33,176 nt of DNA, from NCBI RefSeq assembly GCF_028598555.1, contig NZ_JAQRFN010000032.1, positions 1 through 33,176 of the forward strand. The letters run 5' to 3'. Every line of letters begins with the position of its first letter. Position 1 is the first letter of the stretch. The notes beneath the pieces were generated by a model. The model was not told the DNA's origin. It did no database searches and worked only from the letters and a program-made list of their open reading frames with translations. Positions 1 through 9,984 of this stretch are shown one piece after another. Made by a program: the position numbers and the translations under genes. The DNA comes from Xenorhabdus anantnagensis (GTDB taxonomy: Bacteria; Pseudomonadota; Gammaproteobacteria; Enterobacterales; Enterobacteriaceae).

Positions 1-281
1 GAGTTTTTGTGGTGATAGTTTTTTATTGAATGATTTTTATGAAAGCACAGTTTGTTTAATGAACTGAAATAAGTTCAATCACACCGGGAAGAGGCTTGTG
101 ACAAGAATTTAGGTTAGGTTTTAGATTAGATCTAGATCTCACAAATATGTAATTAAACTACATAAATGATGCCGAAATAACCTGTTTTGATTAAATATTA
201 GCGGCTTAATTGCGCTATTTTATGAAAATTAATTACAAAAAAGTCTTTTTTTGATTAAAGGAATAGGTTAAAGTTATCGGC
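1..281. other. intergenic region upstream of spf
   Basis: No coding region is visible. By synteny with enterobacteria the 3' end of polA would lie just left of the window. The stretch is AT-rich. In E. coli the spf promoter is repressed by cAMP-CRP. I looked for a CRP box: the only suggestive text, near 121-145, has two CRP-like half-sites whose spacing is 8 rather than 6, so I do not call it. No -10/-35 pair convinces me. Confidence 0.5.
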
Positions 282-391
282 GTAGGGTACAGAGGTAAGA
301 TGTTCTATCTTTCAGACCTTTTACTTCACGTAATCGGATTTAGCTGAATATTAGCTGCCCCAGTCATTTTTTTTGACTGGGGCGTTTTTTT
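282..391 (+). ncRNA. spf: Spot 42 regulatory RNA
   Basis: The first ~70 nt, starting GTAGGGTACAGAGGTAAGAT, match E. coli Spot 42 almost base for base, and the end is the same GC-rich hairpin with a U tail. The length is about 109 nt, as in E. coli. Spot 42 is an Hfq-dependent sRNA that pairs with galK and other catabolic mRNAs and is repressed by cAMP-CRP, so it acts in catabolite control together with the crp gene in this same window. It is convergent with yihA, as in E. coli, where it follows polA. The RNA call is secure. Its targets in this organism are not visible from the sequence. Confidence 0.95.
357..391 (+). terminator. rho-independent terminator of spf
   Basis: Perfect 10-bp stem GCCCCAGTCA (357-366) with TGACTGGGGC (374-383), a T-rich loop, then a run of T from 385. 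It forms the 3' end of Spot 42, and such U-tailed hairpins also serve Hfq binding. Confidence 0.92.
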
Positions 392-432
392 ATGTCCGGT
401 TTATGGGAGCGCGGTAAGATCAAGCGCGGATG

Positions 433-1056
433 TTACTCCGTTTCAATGGCAGGTTGATTGAACCAAAGGTCAAGTTTTTGCTCTAGTTTATCGATGCCGA
501 TTTTTTTCAGAGTGGAGAAATACTCGGTCTGAATATCACCATCCAGAGAGGCCAATTCCTGACGAACTTTCGCCAATTGACTTTTACGAGCACCGGATGC
601 CAGTTTATCGGCTTTAGTCAGCAACACCATAACAGGTACTTGCATCACGACAGCCCATTCGATCATTTGCATATCCAGATCTTTCAGCGGATGGCGGATA
701 TCCATCAAAACCACCAACCCTAACAGGCATTCGCGTTTCTGGAGATACTCCCCCAAGGCTTTCTGCCATTTGCGTTTCATCTCTTCTGGTACTTCAGCGT
801 AACCATAGCCCGGTAAATCGACCAGGCGAACCCCTTCTTCGACTTCGAACAGGTTAATCAACTGGGTACGGCCAGGGGTTTTACTGGTACGCGCAAGGCT
901 CTTTTGGCGGGTCAGTGCATTCAGTGCGCTGGATTTACCCGCATTTGACCGACCGGCAAACGCGACCTCAATGCCCACATCTTGAGGCAGGTGGCGAATA
1001 TCAGGTGCACTCGTGATAAAGTGAGTCATATGATAGTTGTAGTTCTTGATGGTCAA
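433..1056 (-). CDS. yihA: ribosome biogenesis GTP-binding protein YihA/EngB
   Basis: A 207-aa member of the TRAFAC (YsxC/EngB) GTPases, needed for late assembly of the 50S subunit. All G motifs are visible: G1 GRSNAGKS at residues 35-42, the G2 region TPGRTQ near 60-65, G3 DLPG at 80-83, G4 TKAD at 147-150 and G5 around S181-L183. The body is near-identical to E. coli YihA and the N-terminus ([13 protein letters not shown]) aligns with it, which supports the start at 1056. It faces spf convergently. In E. coli the far side is csrC-yihI-hemN, but here the next gene is ppiA, so a synteny break lies within about 400 bp upstream of this start. Confidence 0.96.
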   Translation of the reverse strand: MTIKNYNYHMTHFITSAPDIRHLPQDVGIEVAFAGRSNAGKSSALNALTRQKSLARTSKTPGRTQLINLFEVEEGVRLVDLPGYGYAEVPEEMKRKWQKALGEYLQKRECLLGLVVLMDIRHPLKDLDMQMIEWAVVMQVPVMVLLTKADKLASGARKSQLAKVRQELASLDGDIQTEYFSTLKKIGIDKLEQKLDLWFNQPAIETE

Positions 1057-1468
1057 AATGGTTATCTCCCCGAGGAATACACAAAAATAGCGCGGTGATT
1101 ATACCGAGAGCAGCAGCTTGTGGACAGGCGTAACTTTATTCCGATAAAGAACGGTGCAGATAGTCGGCGAAAAGTGAATATAATTCCCCTTGAGCTGTGA
1201 CATGCGGAACAAGCTGAATTGCTGCTTGCCTAAAATCCAGTAACTGCTCCTTGGCGTGGAAAGCGCATCAATATAGAGGTTATTCACAAAATAACCATTG
1301 CCAAAATGTGCGAATATAAAAGTCGTATCGATAGAACTCCCCCTTTATTCACCTAAAATACTCGTAAATGTAGGTAAATCTTTGGAACTTAATGCGATGG
1401 GGAATTAAACTTAATAAGTTTTGTTGTTATGAGTTTTATTGTTGACCTCAAAAATAAAGGAATCATTA
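1057..1468. other. yihA-ppiA intergenic region (synteny junction)
   Basis: About 410 bp between divergent genes. In E. coli the two flanking genes belong to different loci (polA-spf-yihA and the argD-pabA-ppiA region), so this gap is a rearrangement junction relative to E. coli. E. coli CsrC sRNA lies next to yihA, but its series of GGA motifs is not seen here. A 62-codon minus-strand frame (1099-1287) starts with GTG, lacks a Shine-Dalgarno sequence and has no recognisable relatives. I treat it as noncoding. Confidence 0.5.
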
Positions 1469-2035
1469 ATGTTTAAACGTATTTTTGTGTCGCTTATGAC
1501 GGCATGTGCTATCAGTGCAATTGCTGTTCCAGCATTGGCCGCGGAAACTCACGTGAAGCTGGTAACATCAGCAGGCGAAATCGAACTTGAGTTGGATAGC
1601 AATAAGGCCCCCATTTCTACCAAGAATTTCGTTAAGTATGCCAATGAGGGGTTTTATAACAACACTATCTTTCACCGTGTTATCCCTGGTTTTATGGTTC
1701 AGGGGGGCGGTTTCACAAAAGATATGAAACAGAAGCCCACCAGAGCTCCAATCAAAAATGAAGCCGATAATGGTCTGCGCAATCTTCGTGGCACTATTGC
1801 GATGGCACGTACCGCAGATAAGGATAGCGCTACCGCTCAGTTTTTTATTAATGTGACTGATAATGCTTTCCTTGACCACGGACAGCGTGACTTTGGTTAT
1901 GCAGTTTTTGGGAAGGTAGTAAAAGGCATGGACGTGGTTGATAAAATTTCTCAAGCCAAAACAGAAAATGCCGGCCCTTATCAAAATGTGCCGGTGAAAC
2001 CTATAGTGATTTTGTCTGCCAAGGTTGAGCCTTGA
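1469..2035 (+). CDS. ppiA: periplasmic peptidyl-prolyl cis-trans isomerase A (cyclophilin)
   Basis: A cyclophilin-type PPIase of 188 aa from ATG 1469, preceded by AAAGG at a good distance. A longer TTG-initiated frame from 1439 exists, but its extra ten residues would spoil the signal peptide. Residues 1-24 form a Sec signal (positive FKR, hydrophobic core, cleavage after ALA), so the enzyme acts in the periplasm. The catalytic-core text [15 protein letters not shown] and the later [18 protein letters not shown] are hallmark cyclophilin segments (active-site Arg and the QFFIN strand). The protein aligns end to end with E. coli PpiA. fic and yhfG, which lie beside ppiA in E. coli, are absent here, and pabA follows directly. 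Confidence 0.96.
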   Translation: MFKRIFVSLMTACAISAIAVPALAAETHVKLVTSAGEIELELDSNKAPISTKNFVKYANEGFYNNTIFHRVIPGFMVQGGGFTKDMKQKPTRAPIKNEADNGLRNLRGTIAMARTADKDSATAQFFINVTDNAFLDHGQRDFGYAVFGKVVKGMDVVDKISQAKTENAGPYQNVPVKPIVILSAKVEP

Positions 2036-2177
2036 TAATTTGAACTGACATAATACGGTATTCGGATAATCATTAATGGTTATTTGAATGCCGTCTGTTT
2101 TCTCTCTATCCCCTTCTCTCCGCCATTTCTCTGTACCTCTATTTTAAAAATGCGTCTGTGGTATGATGAGTCCCCCG

Positions 2178-2208
2178 TTGATACTGCTTTACCTGATTTT
2201 ACTATAAT
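2178..2208 (+). promoter_or_regulatory. candidate sigma70 promoter for pabA
   Basis: A perfect TATAAT at 2203-2208 is preceded by TTGATA at 2178-2183. The spacer is 19 bp, longer than the 17-bp optimum, so strength is uncertain. It would leave a leader of about 65 nt before pabA. Confidence 0.4.
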
Positions 2209-2277
2209 ACAGAATGCATAATATCCCATTGGGGTAAGACAACTTATAAAACTATAAAATCAGTAGGATATACTCCT

Positions 2278-2853
2278 ATGTTATTAATAATAGATAACTA
2301 CGATTCTTTTACATTCAATTTATATCAATATTTTTGTGAATTAGGGACAGAGGTTCTAGTTAAGCGTAATGATGAGCTACAACTTGAAGATATCGAAGAT
2401 TTGGCACCGACACATTTAGTCATTTCTCCTGGCCCTTGCACACCCAATGAAGCTGGGATTTCGCTGGAAGCGATTTCACATTTTGCAGGGAAATTGCCCA
2501 TCCTCGGCGTATGCTTGGGACATCAGGCGATAGGTCAGGCTTTTGGAGCCAGTGTTGTTAAAGCCCGTGAAGTGATGCATGGAAAAACCAGTTTGCTCCA
2601 CCATAGCCAGCAAGGGGTATTCAAAGGTTTGGATCATCCATTGACTGTCACCCGTTACCACTCTCTGGTCATTGCCGCAGAAACGCTTCCTGCTTCATTT
2701 GAAGTAACGGCATGGAGTCAGCGTAATGGTGATGTGGATGAAATCATGGGAATACGTCACCGTACTTTGCCACTGGAAGGAGTGCAATTTCATCCGGAAA
2801 GCATTCTTAGTGAGCAGGGACATGAGTTATTGAATAATTTCCTCAAATATTAA
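2278..2853 (+). CDS. pabA: aminodeoxychorismate synthase, glutamine amidotransferase component
   Basis: A 191-aa class I glutamine amidotransferase. With PabB it supplies ammonia for converting chorismate to 4-amino-4-deoxychorismate in folate (p-aminobenzoate) synthesis, in the cytoplasm. The triad is in place: nucleophile C79 in GVCLGHQ, and H172 and E174 in FHPES. The oxyanion-loop motif SPGPCTP is at residues 50-56. The N-terminus [15 protein letters not shown] is typical of TrpG/PabA, and the closeness to argD identifies it as pabA rather than trpG. AGGA at 2265-2268 fits the ATG at 2278. It is followed after ~120 bp by argD, as in E. coli, but argD has its own operator. Confidence 0.93.
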   Translation: MLLIIDNYDSFTFNLYQYFCELGTEVLVKRNDELQLEDIEDLAPTHLVISPGPCTPNEAGISLEAISHFAGKLPILGVCLGHQAIGQAFGASVVKAREVMHGKTSLLHHSQQGVFKGLDHPLTVTRYHSLVIAAETLPASFEVTAWSQRNGDVDEIMGIRHRTLPLEGVQFHPESILSEQGHELLNNFLKY

Positions 2854-2902
2854 TCAGATACTTTCACACTCCCTCATTCGGTTGTTTTTTTATTTGCTCT
2901 TG

Positions 2903-2941
2903 CGTGATTTTTTATTCATATTTAATGACTATTATTTCACT
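2903..2941 (+). promoter_or_regulatory. tandem ARG boxes (ArgR operator) before argD
   Basis: Two 14-bp cores match the ArgR consensus TGAATWWWWATTCA: TGATTTTTTATTCA at 2905-2918 (one mismatch) and TGACTATTATTTCA at 2926-2939 (two mismatches). They start 21 bp apart, so the 18-bp boxes are separated by 3 bp, the canonical geometry for an ArgR hexamer. They lie 35-70 bp upstream of the argD start, so arginine-dependent repression of argD is the natural reading. Confidence 0.72.
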
Positions 2942-2945
2942 TTGA

Positions 2946-4241
<1,296 letters not shown>

Positions 4242-4314
4242 CAGTGAGGTGAAGCAAAAAAGCCAGTGCGAATAATAAAAGATTGCGCTGGCTGGATTTC
4301 AGGTTTACTGAGAA

Positions 4315-4947
4315 TTAACGTGTCCCATAAACGACGATAGTTTTACCATGTGCAGAGATCAGGTCTTGATCTTCCAACATTTTCAGAATGCGGCCAACTG
4401 TTTCACGGGAGCAACCCACAATCTGCCCAATTTCCTGACGAGTGATTTTGATTTGCATACCATCAGGGTGAGTCATGGCATCAGGCTGTTTAGCCAAATT
4501 GAGCAATGTCTGGGCGATACGGCCTGTAACGTCCAGAAAGGCTAAGTTACCTACTTTTTCGGAAGTCGTTTGTAGGCGACTTGCCATCTGAGCAGATAAA
4601 CGCATCAGAATATCAGGGTTCACCTGAATTAACTGGCGGAATTTCTTATAGGAAATTTCAGCCACTTCACAGGCACTTTTAGCTCGCACCCATGCAGTAC
4701 GTTCTTGTCCCTCTTCAAACAATCCAAGTTCACCAATGAAATCTCCCTGATTTAAATAAGAGAGAATCATTTCTTTACCTTCTTCATCTTTTATTAGAAC
4801 AGCAACTGAACCTTTAACAATATAGTAAAGCGTTTCTGCTTTCTCGCCTTGATGAATAAGCGTGCTCTTGGATGGATATTTGTGAATATGGCAGTGTGAC
4901 AAAAACCATTCGAGAGTAGGGTCTGTTTGTGGCTTGCCGAGAACCAT
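4315..4947 (-). CDS. crp: cAMP receptor protein (catabolite activator CRP)
   Basis: A global transcription regulator, 210 aa like E. coli CRP and almost identical to it. The N-terminal cyclic-nucleotide-binding domain carries the cAMP contacts E73, R83, T128 and S129. The C-terminal helix-turn-helix has the DNA-reading residues R181, E182 and R186 within [11 protein letters not shown], so its binding-site preference should be TGTGA-N6-TCACA. It is probably monocistronic: argD converges from one side and a ~0.5 kb noncoding gap lies on its promoter side. In E. coli yhfA is divergent from crp, but no yhfA is seen here. Spot 42, a CRP-repressed RNA, is encoded 4 kb away in the same window. Confidence 0.97.
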   Translation of the reverse strand: MVLGKPQTDPTLEWFLSHCHIHKYPSKSTLIHQGEKAETLYYIVKGSVAVLIKDEEGKEMILSYLNQGDFIGELGLFEEGQERTAWVRAKSACEVAEISYKKFRQLIQVNPDILMRLSAQMASRLQTTSEKVGNLAFLDVTGRIAQTLLNLAKQPDAMTHPDGMQIKITRQEIGQIVGCSRETVGRILKMLEDQDLISAHGKTIVVYGTR

Positions 4948-5390
4948 TCGCTTTATCCTCTGTTGTTATTTCTGCCTTTATGATGCGAGAAACTGAGGTT
5001 TCTCTTCAGGCTAGCTTTATAAAGTCAATAGATTAACATATTAATTTGCTGAAAAACTGGCGAGTGGGAATTTTATATGAATTATCAAGATGTCAGAGTG
5101 CTGACATAATAATCTTAAACCATATTCCTTGCCAGTCCACGCTTGTAACCTTGTTTGTAACACAGGAAAACGTTTCTGTCTTCTCCTGTATCGCTTCAGC
5201 ATGTTAAATTGGTTGCCAGATTATCAAAAATCAGTCATAAGGGACGTTTATCTATAAAAAGAACAAAAATATACCGGATACTGGCTGAACAGTAATACTG
5301 GTTTATGTTGTTTTTTTACCTACTACTGTATCTTCGAAAGTCTGATTTTTATCACCTATTTTACCATTATAAAAATGGCTTATTTATTTT
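4948..5390. other. crp upstream noncoding region
   Basis: About 440 bp without a convincing gene. yhfA, which occupies this place in E. coli, is missing. A plus-strand frame at 5305-5580 runs into prkB antisense and has no ribosome-binding site, so I reject it. A perfect inverted repeat TGTCAG-AGTG-CTGACA lies at 5091-5106, roughly 145 bp before the crp start, and could be a regulator site. I see no clear CRP box, although crp is autoregulated in E. coli. Confidence 0.5.
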
Positions 5391-5430
5391 AATAAAACAG
5401 GTAACTTTATTTTTTGTTACCTGTTTTATT
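5391..5430 (-). terminator. hairpin terminator downstream of prkB
   Basis: A perfect 15-bp inverted repeat, AATAAAACAGGTAAC (5391-5405) and GTTACCTGTTTTATT (5416-5430), with a 10-nt T-rich loop, about 26 bp past the prkB stop. The arms contain A/T runs on both sides, so it can work in either direction. It ends the yheT-yheU-prkB transcript. Confidence 0.8.
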
Positions 5431-5456
5431 AAAAATAAAATGCCGTTTAACTTAAA

Positions 5457-6326
5457 TTATGAAATTTTTTTTCCTTCAAATAATTGTTTAACAAGAGGTG
5501 CCATAATTAATTCCATCGCCAGCCCCATTTTTCCGCCCGGAACGACGAGAGTATCTATACGGGAAATAAATGAACCCTGAAGCATTGCCAGTAAATAAGG
5601 AAAATCAATTTGGGTCAGACCGCGAAAGCGAATCACGATAAAACTTTCGTCCAGCGAGGGAATCGCCTTGGCAGAGAAGGGGTTGGAAGTATCTACGGTG
5701 GGAACCCGCTGGAAGTTAATGTGGGTGCGTGAAAACTGAGGCGTGATATAACGAATATAGTCATCCATCGAACGTACAACGGAATCCATAACGGCCTCTC
5801 TGGAATGTCCGCGTTCACTGGTATCACGGATTAGTTTCTGTATCCATTCCAGATTGACGATAGGTACGACACCAATCAACAAATCAACATGGCTGGCAAC
5901 ATTATGTTGCGGAGTGACAATACCGCCATGTAAACCTTCATAAAACAGAACGTCCGTATTGGTTGGTAAGGGTTCCCATGGAGTGAAAGTACCCGGAAGC
6001 TGGTTATAAGGCACTGCTTCATCATAGGTATGGAGGTATTTTCGACAGCGGCCTTCCCCTGTTTTTCCATAGTCAAAAAACGTCTTTTCCAGTGTGCTGA
6101 AATCATTGGCTTCTGGCCCAAAGTAGCTGATATGTCTGCCTTGTTCCTTCGCTTTTCGGATCTCGGCATCCATTTCAGGACGAGTATAACGATGAAAGCT
6201 ATCCCCTTCTATCAGTGCGGCAGTTACATCAAGTTTCTGGAAGATTTTGCGGAAGGCGGCACTGGTCGTGGTTGTTCCTGCTCCACTGGAGCCAGTGATG
6301 GCAATGACAGGGTGTTTGGCAGACAT
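5457..6326 (-). CDS. prkB: phosphoribulokinase-like protein PrkB
   Basis: A P-loop kinase of the phosphoribulokinase/uridine kinase family, 289 aa from the ATG at 6326, which has AAGGA just upstream. An in-frame start six codons earlier lacks a good site and E. coli PrkB begins MSAKHPVIA. Walker A is GSSGAGTT at residues 12-19. The EGDSFHRYTRPEMD segment that follows is the family's substrate-binding region. These bacteria have no Calvin cycle and the physiological substrate of enterobacterial PrkB is, as far as I know, unsettled. The protein is nearly identical to E. coli PrkB. It is last in the yheT-yheU-prkB run and is followed by a strong hairpin. Confidence 0.93.
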   Translation of the reverse strand: MSAKHPVIAITGSSGAGTTTTSAAFRKIFQKLDVTAALIEGDSFHRYTRPEMDAEIRKAKEQGRHISYFGPEANDFSTLEKTFFDYGKTGEGRCRKYLHTYDEAVPYNQLPGTFTPWEPLPTNTDVLFYEGLHGGIVTPQHNVASHVDLLIGVVPIVNLEWIQKLIRDTSERGHSREAVMDSVVRSMDDYIRYITPQFSRTHINFQRVPTVDTSNPFSAKAIPSLDESFIVIRFRGLTQIDFPYLLAMLQGSFISRIDTLVVPGGKMGLAMELIMAPLVKQLFEGKKIS

Positions 6327-6396
6327 GAACAGACTCCTTATCAATAAAATTGGGGATTATACTTTTTAATCAGTTGCTTAAAGTGAACAGAACAAG

Positions 6397-6621
6397 TCAG
6401 GCTTTATGGTGGAGCATATCTTTGGGCATGATATTGACGGTTTCATGTAATTCAGACCATACCAGCAGAACCTCACCTCGTTCAAGTTGACGTTTGATGT
6501 CCTGTACTTTCTGTTCGAGAGTTTTTTCCTGTTCGCCGTAATCAGTACCTTCCCGTAAGACAAAACTTTCAATCAGGTTGAGGAGGGTATCGGTTTCCAA
6601 TTGTTGCCACGGGATAATCAT
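6397..6621 (-). CDS. yheU: conserved small protein YheU (UPF0270)
   Basis: 74 aa. The start at 6621 is chosen because AGGAG precedes it and the N-terminus MIIPWQQL matches E. coli YheU. Nine extra upstream codons are open but unlikely. The segments [16 protein letters not shown] and [12 protein letters not shown] are near-identical to the E. coli protein. The function is unknown. It lies between yheT and prkB on the same strand, 70 bp before prkB. Upstream, toward yheT, the gap is filled by a 14-nt tandem repeat array. Confidence 0.92.
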   Translation of the reverse strand: MIIPWQQLETDTLLNLIESFVLREGTDYGEQEKTLEQKVQDIKRQLERGEVLLVWSELHETVNIMPKDMLHHKA

Positions 6622-6643
6622 TGTTATTGCTCCTGATAACGCT

Positions 6644-6816
6644 GTCATGGTTTTTAGAATGACGGTTTTTGAATGACGGTTTTAAAATGACAGTTTTAAA
6701 ATGACGGCTTTAAAATCATAGCCTTAGAACGATGGCTTTGAAGATAGCTGCTCTAAATGTTCCGGCTCTAAATACCCCGATTCTAATTGCACTGGTTCTG
6801 AATGCACTGATTCTAA
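6644..6816 (-). repeat. degenerate 13-15 nt tandem array across the yheT stop codon
   Basis: Twelve consecutive units can be marked out by eye. On the noncoding side there are five of 14 nt (6644-6657, 6658-6671, 6672-6685, 6686-6699, 6700-6713) and one of 13 nt (6714-6726) holding the yheT stop. On the coding side there are six of 15 nt (6727-6741 to 6802-6816). On the minus strand the shared core is roughly TTTAAAACCGTCAT outside the gene and TTAGAGCCGGAACAT inside. The in-frame units encode pentapeptides such as LESVH, SEPVQ, LESGY, LEPEH and LEQLS. Confidence 0.88.
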
Positions 6817-7779
6817 ATAAGGTGCTAACCATTTCGGAATACGTTGTTCCAGCCACATTTGTGGTTTTTTCAAAGAACCGCTAACAAAACCAACATGACC
6901 ACCATGTTCAGTCATCTGATATTCAATATTGGAGGGTAAATTCGCTGGTTCAGGGATAACATCCGGTGCCATGAAAGGGTCATCCTTGGCGTGGATAATC
7001 AACAGCGGTACCGTGATATTAGGTAAACGAGGCAGCGCACTGCACTGGTGATAATAATCTGTTGCGTCTTTGAAACCGTGTATTTTAGCGGTGATGGCAT
7101 CATCAAACTCACGCAATTTTTTCATTGAGTTAAGTTGGCTAAGGCTCAAAGGCAGAGAATTGGGATAACGCAACAACTTGCGGGTAGCATTATTTTTCAG
7201 CTTGCTGAGCAAATAGTATTGATAGAACTGAGAAAAACCCTGTTCGATTCGTTTTGAACAAGCTTCCAGCATAAATGGCGCTGAGACAATAACTGCTGCA
7301 TCTACTTGGGCGCGTTCTTGCTCTTCTGCCAGATAACAGGCCAGCATATTACCGCCAAGGGAATAGCCGACAGCAGCGGTGGGAGCTTCACCATATGTCG
7401 TTTTTAGCCAGTTGAGAAAATAGCGGGCATCACTGGTTTCTCCCGAGTGATAAATGCGTTGTTGGCGGTTAGGCTCACCACTGCATCCACGAAAATGCAT
7501 TACGACACCAAGCCAGCCCTTTTTCTGACAGGCACTGATCAGACCGTGGGCGTAAGGGCTTCTGAACCCGCCTTCTAAACCATGGAAAAGCACCAGCCGT
7601 GGTTTGTGGGCAGCGGTTTCAGGATCTTCACTCCATGCCAAATCAACAAAATCATCATCGGGTAAATTTAGCCGTTGCCAATGAGGTTGCAATTTCGGGC
7701 GGCGCCGCAAAATACGGGGCAAAAGAGTTTGTAGATGGGGATTGCTCACCCCACTTAAAGGATAAAAGTTATCACTCAT
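6724..7779 (-). CDS. yheT: YheT-family alpha/beta hydrolase
   Basis: A cytoplasmic alpha/beta-hydrolase of the YheT/ABHD1-3 (UPF0017) group, 351 aa. The nucleophile elbow GYSLGG puts the serine at residue 140. The acid is D267 (HAKDDPFM) and the histidine H295 (HGGHVGF). The oxyanion region FHGLEGG is at 65-71. The substrate is not established for the bacterial proteins, so esterase or lipase activity is an inference. The last ~30 residues (from about 322) lie beyond the conserved fold and are pentapeptide repeats translated from the short tandem array at this gene's end, so the protein is slightly longer than the E. coli form. It heads the yheT-yheU-prkB run and its upstream side is the left border of the accessory segment. 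Confidence 0.94.
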   Translation of the reverse strand: MSDNFYPLSGVSNPHLQTLLPRILRRRPKLQPHWQRLNLPDDDFVDLAWSEDPETAAHKPRLVLFHGLEGGFRSPYAHGLISACQKKGWLGVVMHFRGCSGEPNRQQRIYHSGETSDARYFLNWLKTTYGEAPTAAVGYSLGGNMLACYLAEEQERAQVDAAVIVSAPFMLEACSKRIEQGFSQFYQYYLLSKLKNNATRKLLRYPNSLPLSLSQLNSMKKLREFDDAITAKIHGFKDATDYYHQCSALPRLPNITVPLLIIHAKDDPFMAPDVIPEPANLPSNIEYQMTEHGGHVGFVSGSLKKPQMWLEQRIPKWLAPYLESVHSEPVQLESGYLEPEHLEQLSSKPSF

Positions 7780-7878
7780 AATGAATCGATTTCATGATTA
7801 GTCATCTTGTGTGTGGAATGACATACTGTTATTTTCTCGAAAGGAAATGTCAACTCTTTGGGTGAGGGGAGTCTACCC

Positions 7879-8484
7879 ATGACTGTAAGCCTGCTATTCT
7901 CGCTTAGTACATTTATGTTTATTTCTGCTGTCACACCCGGCCCAAACAATTTGTTGCTGACATCATCAGGCGCGAATTTTGGTCTCCGTCGTTCCATGCC
8001 ACTGTATCTGGGTATCATCTTGGGAATGCAGACAATTTTATTGTTGTCTGCGTTTGGTGTTGCTGCTCTGCTACTGATTTACCCTGCCATGCATACTGGC
8101 CTGAAAGTGCTCGGAAGCCTGTATTTATTATGGCTGGCCTGGAAAACAGCCATTTCACATTATAAACGATTGGACATCATAACATCGGTAGGGAAGCCAA
8201 CCAGAATTTATCAAGGCTGGCTATTGCAGTTCCTGAACCCGAAAGCATGGTTGATGGGATTGGGAGCTGTCAGTAGTTACAGTTTGTCCGGGCCGCTATA
8301 TAACCACTCCATTTTTGCCATTAGCATCGTGATGTTAATTGCCAATGCACTTGCTGGCGCAATCTGGCTTGTTCTTGGTTCACTGATTGGTCAGTTATTG
8401 AGAAGCCGCCGTGCATGGATCATGTTCAATATCACAATGGGTATTCTGACAGCAGCCTGCGTGCCTTTAATCTGGTTTGGCTGA
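7879..8484 (+). CDS. LysE/RhtB-family amino acid exporter
   Basis: A 201-aa inner-membrane protein with about six hydrophobic segments. The family signature TPGPNN is at residues 19-24, followed by the glycine-rich GLRRSMPLYLGIILG. Members export amino acids such as homoserine, threonine, lysine or cysteine; this one looks closest to the RhtB/EamB type, but the substrate cannot be read from sequence. The ATG at 7879 has GAGGGGAG upstream; a TTG seven codons earlier is less likely. It is divergent from yheT and convergent with murP, with a single base between the two stop codons. It is the first gene of the segment absent between yheT and yheS in E. coli. Confidence 0.85.
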   Translation: MTVSLLFSLSTFMFISAVTPGPNNLLLTSSGANFGLRRSMPLYLGIILGMQTILLLSAFGVAALLLIYPAMHTGLKVLGSLYLLWLAWKTAISHYKRLDIITSVGKPTRIYQGWLLQFLNPKAWLMGLGAVSSYSLSGPLYNHSIFAISIVMLIANALAGAIWLVLGSLIGQLLRSRRAWIMFNITMGILTAACVPLIWFG

Positions 8485-8485
8485 A

Positions 8486-9964
8486 TCAGCTTAAATCGAT
8501 ATTTTTGCTCCCGAAGAATAACGTTAGCGTGAAGCCTGCGATATAAGAGACAAGTAACCCGGCAGCATATACGGACATGCCTGTGAAAATGCCACTGTTG
8601 GAGGTCATCAGTGGCAGGGCGACCAGTCCTGAAGGGCCGAAAACGCTATTTAACCCGACAGGCCATCCCCACCAAGCAATCAGACCGACAAAAAAGCCAC
8701 CCACAGCGCCTCCGAAACAGGCGGTGACAAAAGGTTTGATGCGTGGCAGTGTTACGCCATAAATCAAGGGTTCTCCAATTCCCAGCAATCCCGGAATAAT
8801 GGCACCTTTGATTTGGGTTCGCAGCAGGGAACCTTTTTTCGCTTTCACATACAAAGCCAATGCAGAGCCAACCTGCCCCGCCCCTGCCATCGCGAGAATG
8901 GGGAACAGGGAGTTAAAGCCTTGTACATCCATTAAGGCAAAATAGACGGGTACAAAGCCTTGATGCACACCAAACATTACGGCAATTAAGAACAATCCTG
9001 CCAAGATTGCTGTACCGAACGGGTTGCCATTTAAGTTAATGAACAGCCATGACATTGCGGTAAATAGATAACTTCCGACAGGCATGATAATAATAAAGGC
9101 AACGGCGCCCATGATCAGTAAGGTGATGGCGGAAGTCAGGATCATATCCAGATCAGATGGCATAATTTTGCGGATCTGTCTTTCGACCCAAGCGCCGAGA
9201 ATACAGGCTATCAGTACCCCGATAATATTGCCCCGTGGATCGATGGTGAAGCCAAAGAAATGACTGATGCCCGAATAGAATCCACTGGTGGCTTCGGCAT
9301 TATATCCCAGTACAAATAGGGATGCGATAATGGCTCCGTTAACGCCCGACCCCCCAAATGCCTTTTGTGCATTGTAGCCAATCAAAATGCTCAGGAAGCT
9401 GAACATGCCTTTGCTGAAGATTTTCATATAGCCGATCATCTCAACCAATACGGCATTGGGATGAGAGGCTTCTTTGATAAAAATCTGTTCCAACAGAGTC
9501 GCGAAACCCAATAACAGGCCAACGGCGATAAATCCGGGGATCAGGGGAGTAAAGATAGTGGCGAATTTAGCCAGAAACTTATGGATTGAGCTGGTTTGTT
9601 TTTCTTTAATATGTTGTTTGTTGGAGGTGGCAATCTCTTTTAGCTTATCGGAATGAGGTTCTGTAGCAAGCGCTTCTGAATTGCGGAGATGATGTGACTC
9701 ACTTAACAATGTATTCATCATCGTATTCATCATCTCTGCGGCTGTTTGTGCTTTGCCGGGGCCTAGTACAATCTGGAGCTGGGCATCACTGTCTATAACG
9801 CCCAAGACCCCTGCGATTTTCTTCAATCTGGTTTTATCAACAGGCTCATGATGATATAGGGTCAATCGTAGGCGAGTCATGCAGTGACCACAATGTGCAA
9901 TGTTACTCGTTCCACCGATGGCTTTGAGTATTTCGACCAGCATTTCCTGATTAATTTTAGCCAC
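8486..9964 (-). CDS. murP: PTS N-acetylmuramic acid transporter subunit IIBC
   Basis: A 492-aa phosphotransferase permease that imports and phosphorylates MurNAc to MurNAc-6-phosphate, in the inner membrane. The N-terminal IIB domain (about residues 1-85) has the phosphocysteine motif CGHCMTRLR with C28. A charged linker follows, then a IIC domain from about 130 with ten or so membrane segments and the IIC signature [13 protein letters not shown]. There is no IIA domain, as in E. coli MurP, which uses IIA-Glc, and that ties it to catabolite control. The start is GTG at 9964, supported by AGGGGGG just upstream. It lies 32 bp after murQ, which makes its own substrate, so the two form an operon. 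Confidence 0.93.
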   Translation of the reverse strand: MAKINQEMLVEILKAIGGTSNIAHCGHCMTRLRLTLYHHEPVDKTRLKKIAGVLGVIDSDAQLQIVLGPGKAQTAAEMMNTMMNTLLSESHHLRNSEALATEPHSDKLKEIATSNKQHIKEKQTSSIHKFLAKFATIFTPLIPGFIAVGLLLGFATLLEQIFIKEASHPNAVLVEMIGYMKIFSKGMFSFLSILIGYNAQKAFGGSGVNGAIIASLFVLGYNAEATSGFYSGISHFFGFTIDPRGNIIGVLIACILGAWVERQIRKIMPSDLDMILTSAITLLIMGAVAFIIIMPVGSYLFTAMSWLFINLNGNPFGTAILAGLFLIAVMFGVHQGFVPVYFALMDVQGFNSLFPILAMAGAGQVGSALALYVKAKKGSLLRTQIKGAIIPGLLGIGEPLIYGVTLPRIKPFVTACFGGAVGGFFVGLIAWWGWPVGLNSVFGPSGLVALPLMTSNSGIFTGMSVYAAGLLVSYIAGFTLTLFFGSKNIDLS

Positions 9965-9984
9965 TTATAACCCCCCTTTAAAGA

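Noticed and set aside
124-145. possible CRP box upstream of spf
   Set aside because: The half-sites are separated by 8 rather than 6 bases, and the distance to spf (about 140 bp) is large.
1099-1287. 62-codon minus-strand frame between yihA and ppiA
   Set aside because: GTG start without a Shine-Dalgarno sequence, no recognisable family, and it sits in a rearrangement junction.
5305-5580. 91-codon plus-strand frame between crp and prkB
   Set aside because: No ribosome-binding site; it overlaps prkB antisense and contains the prkB terminator hairpin.
6030-6347. 105-codon plus-strand frame opposite prkB
   Set aside because: Antisense shadow of a strongly conserved gene with no independent support.
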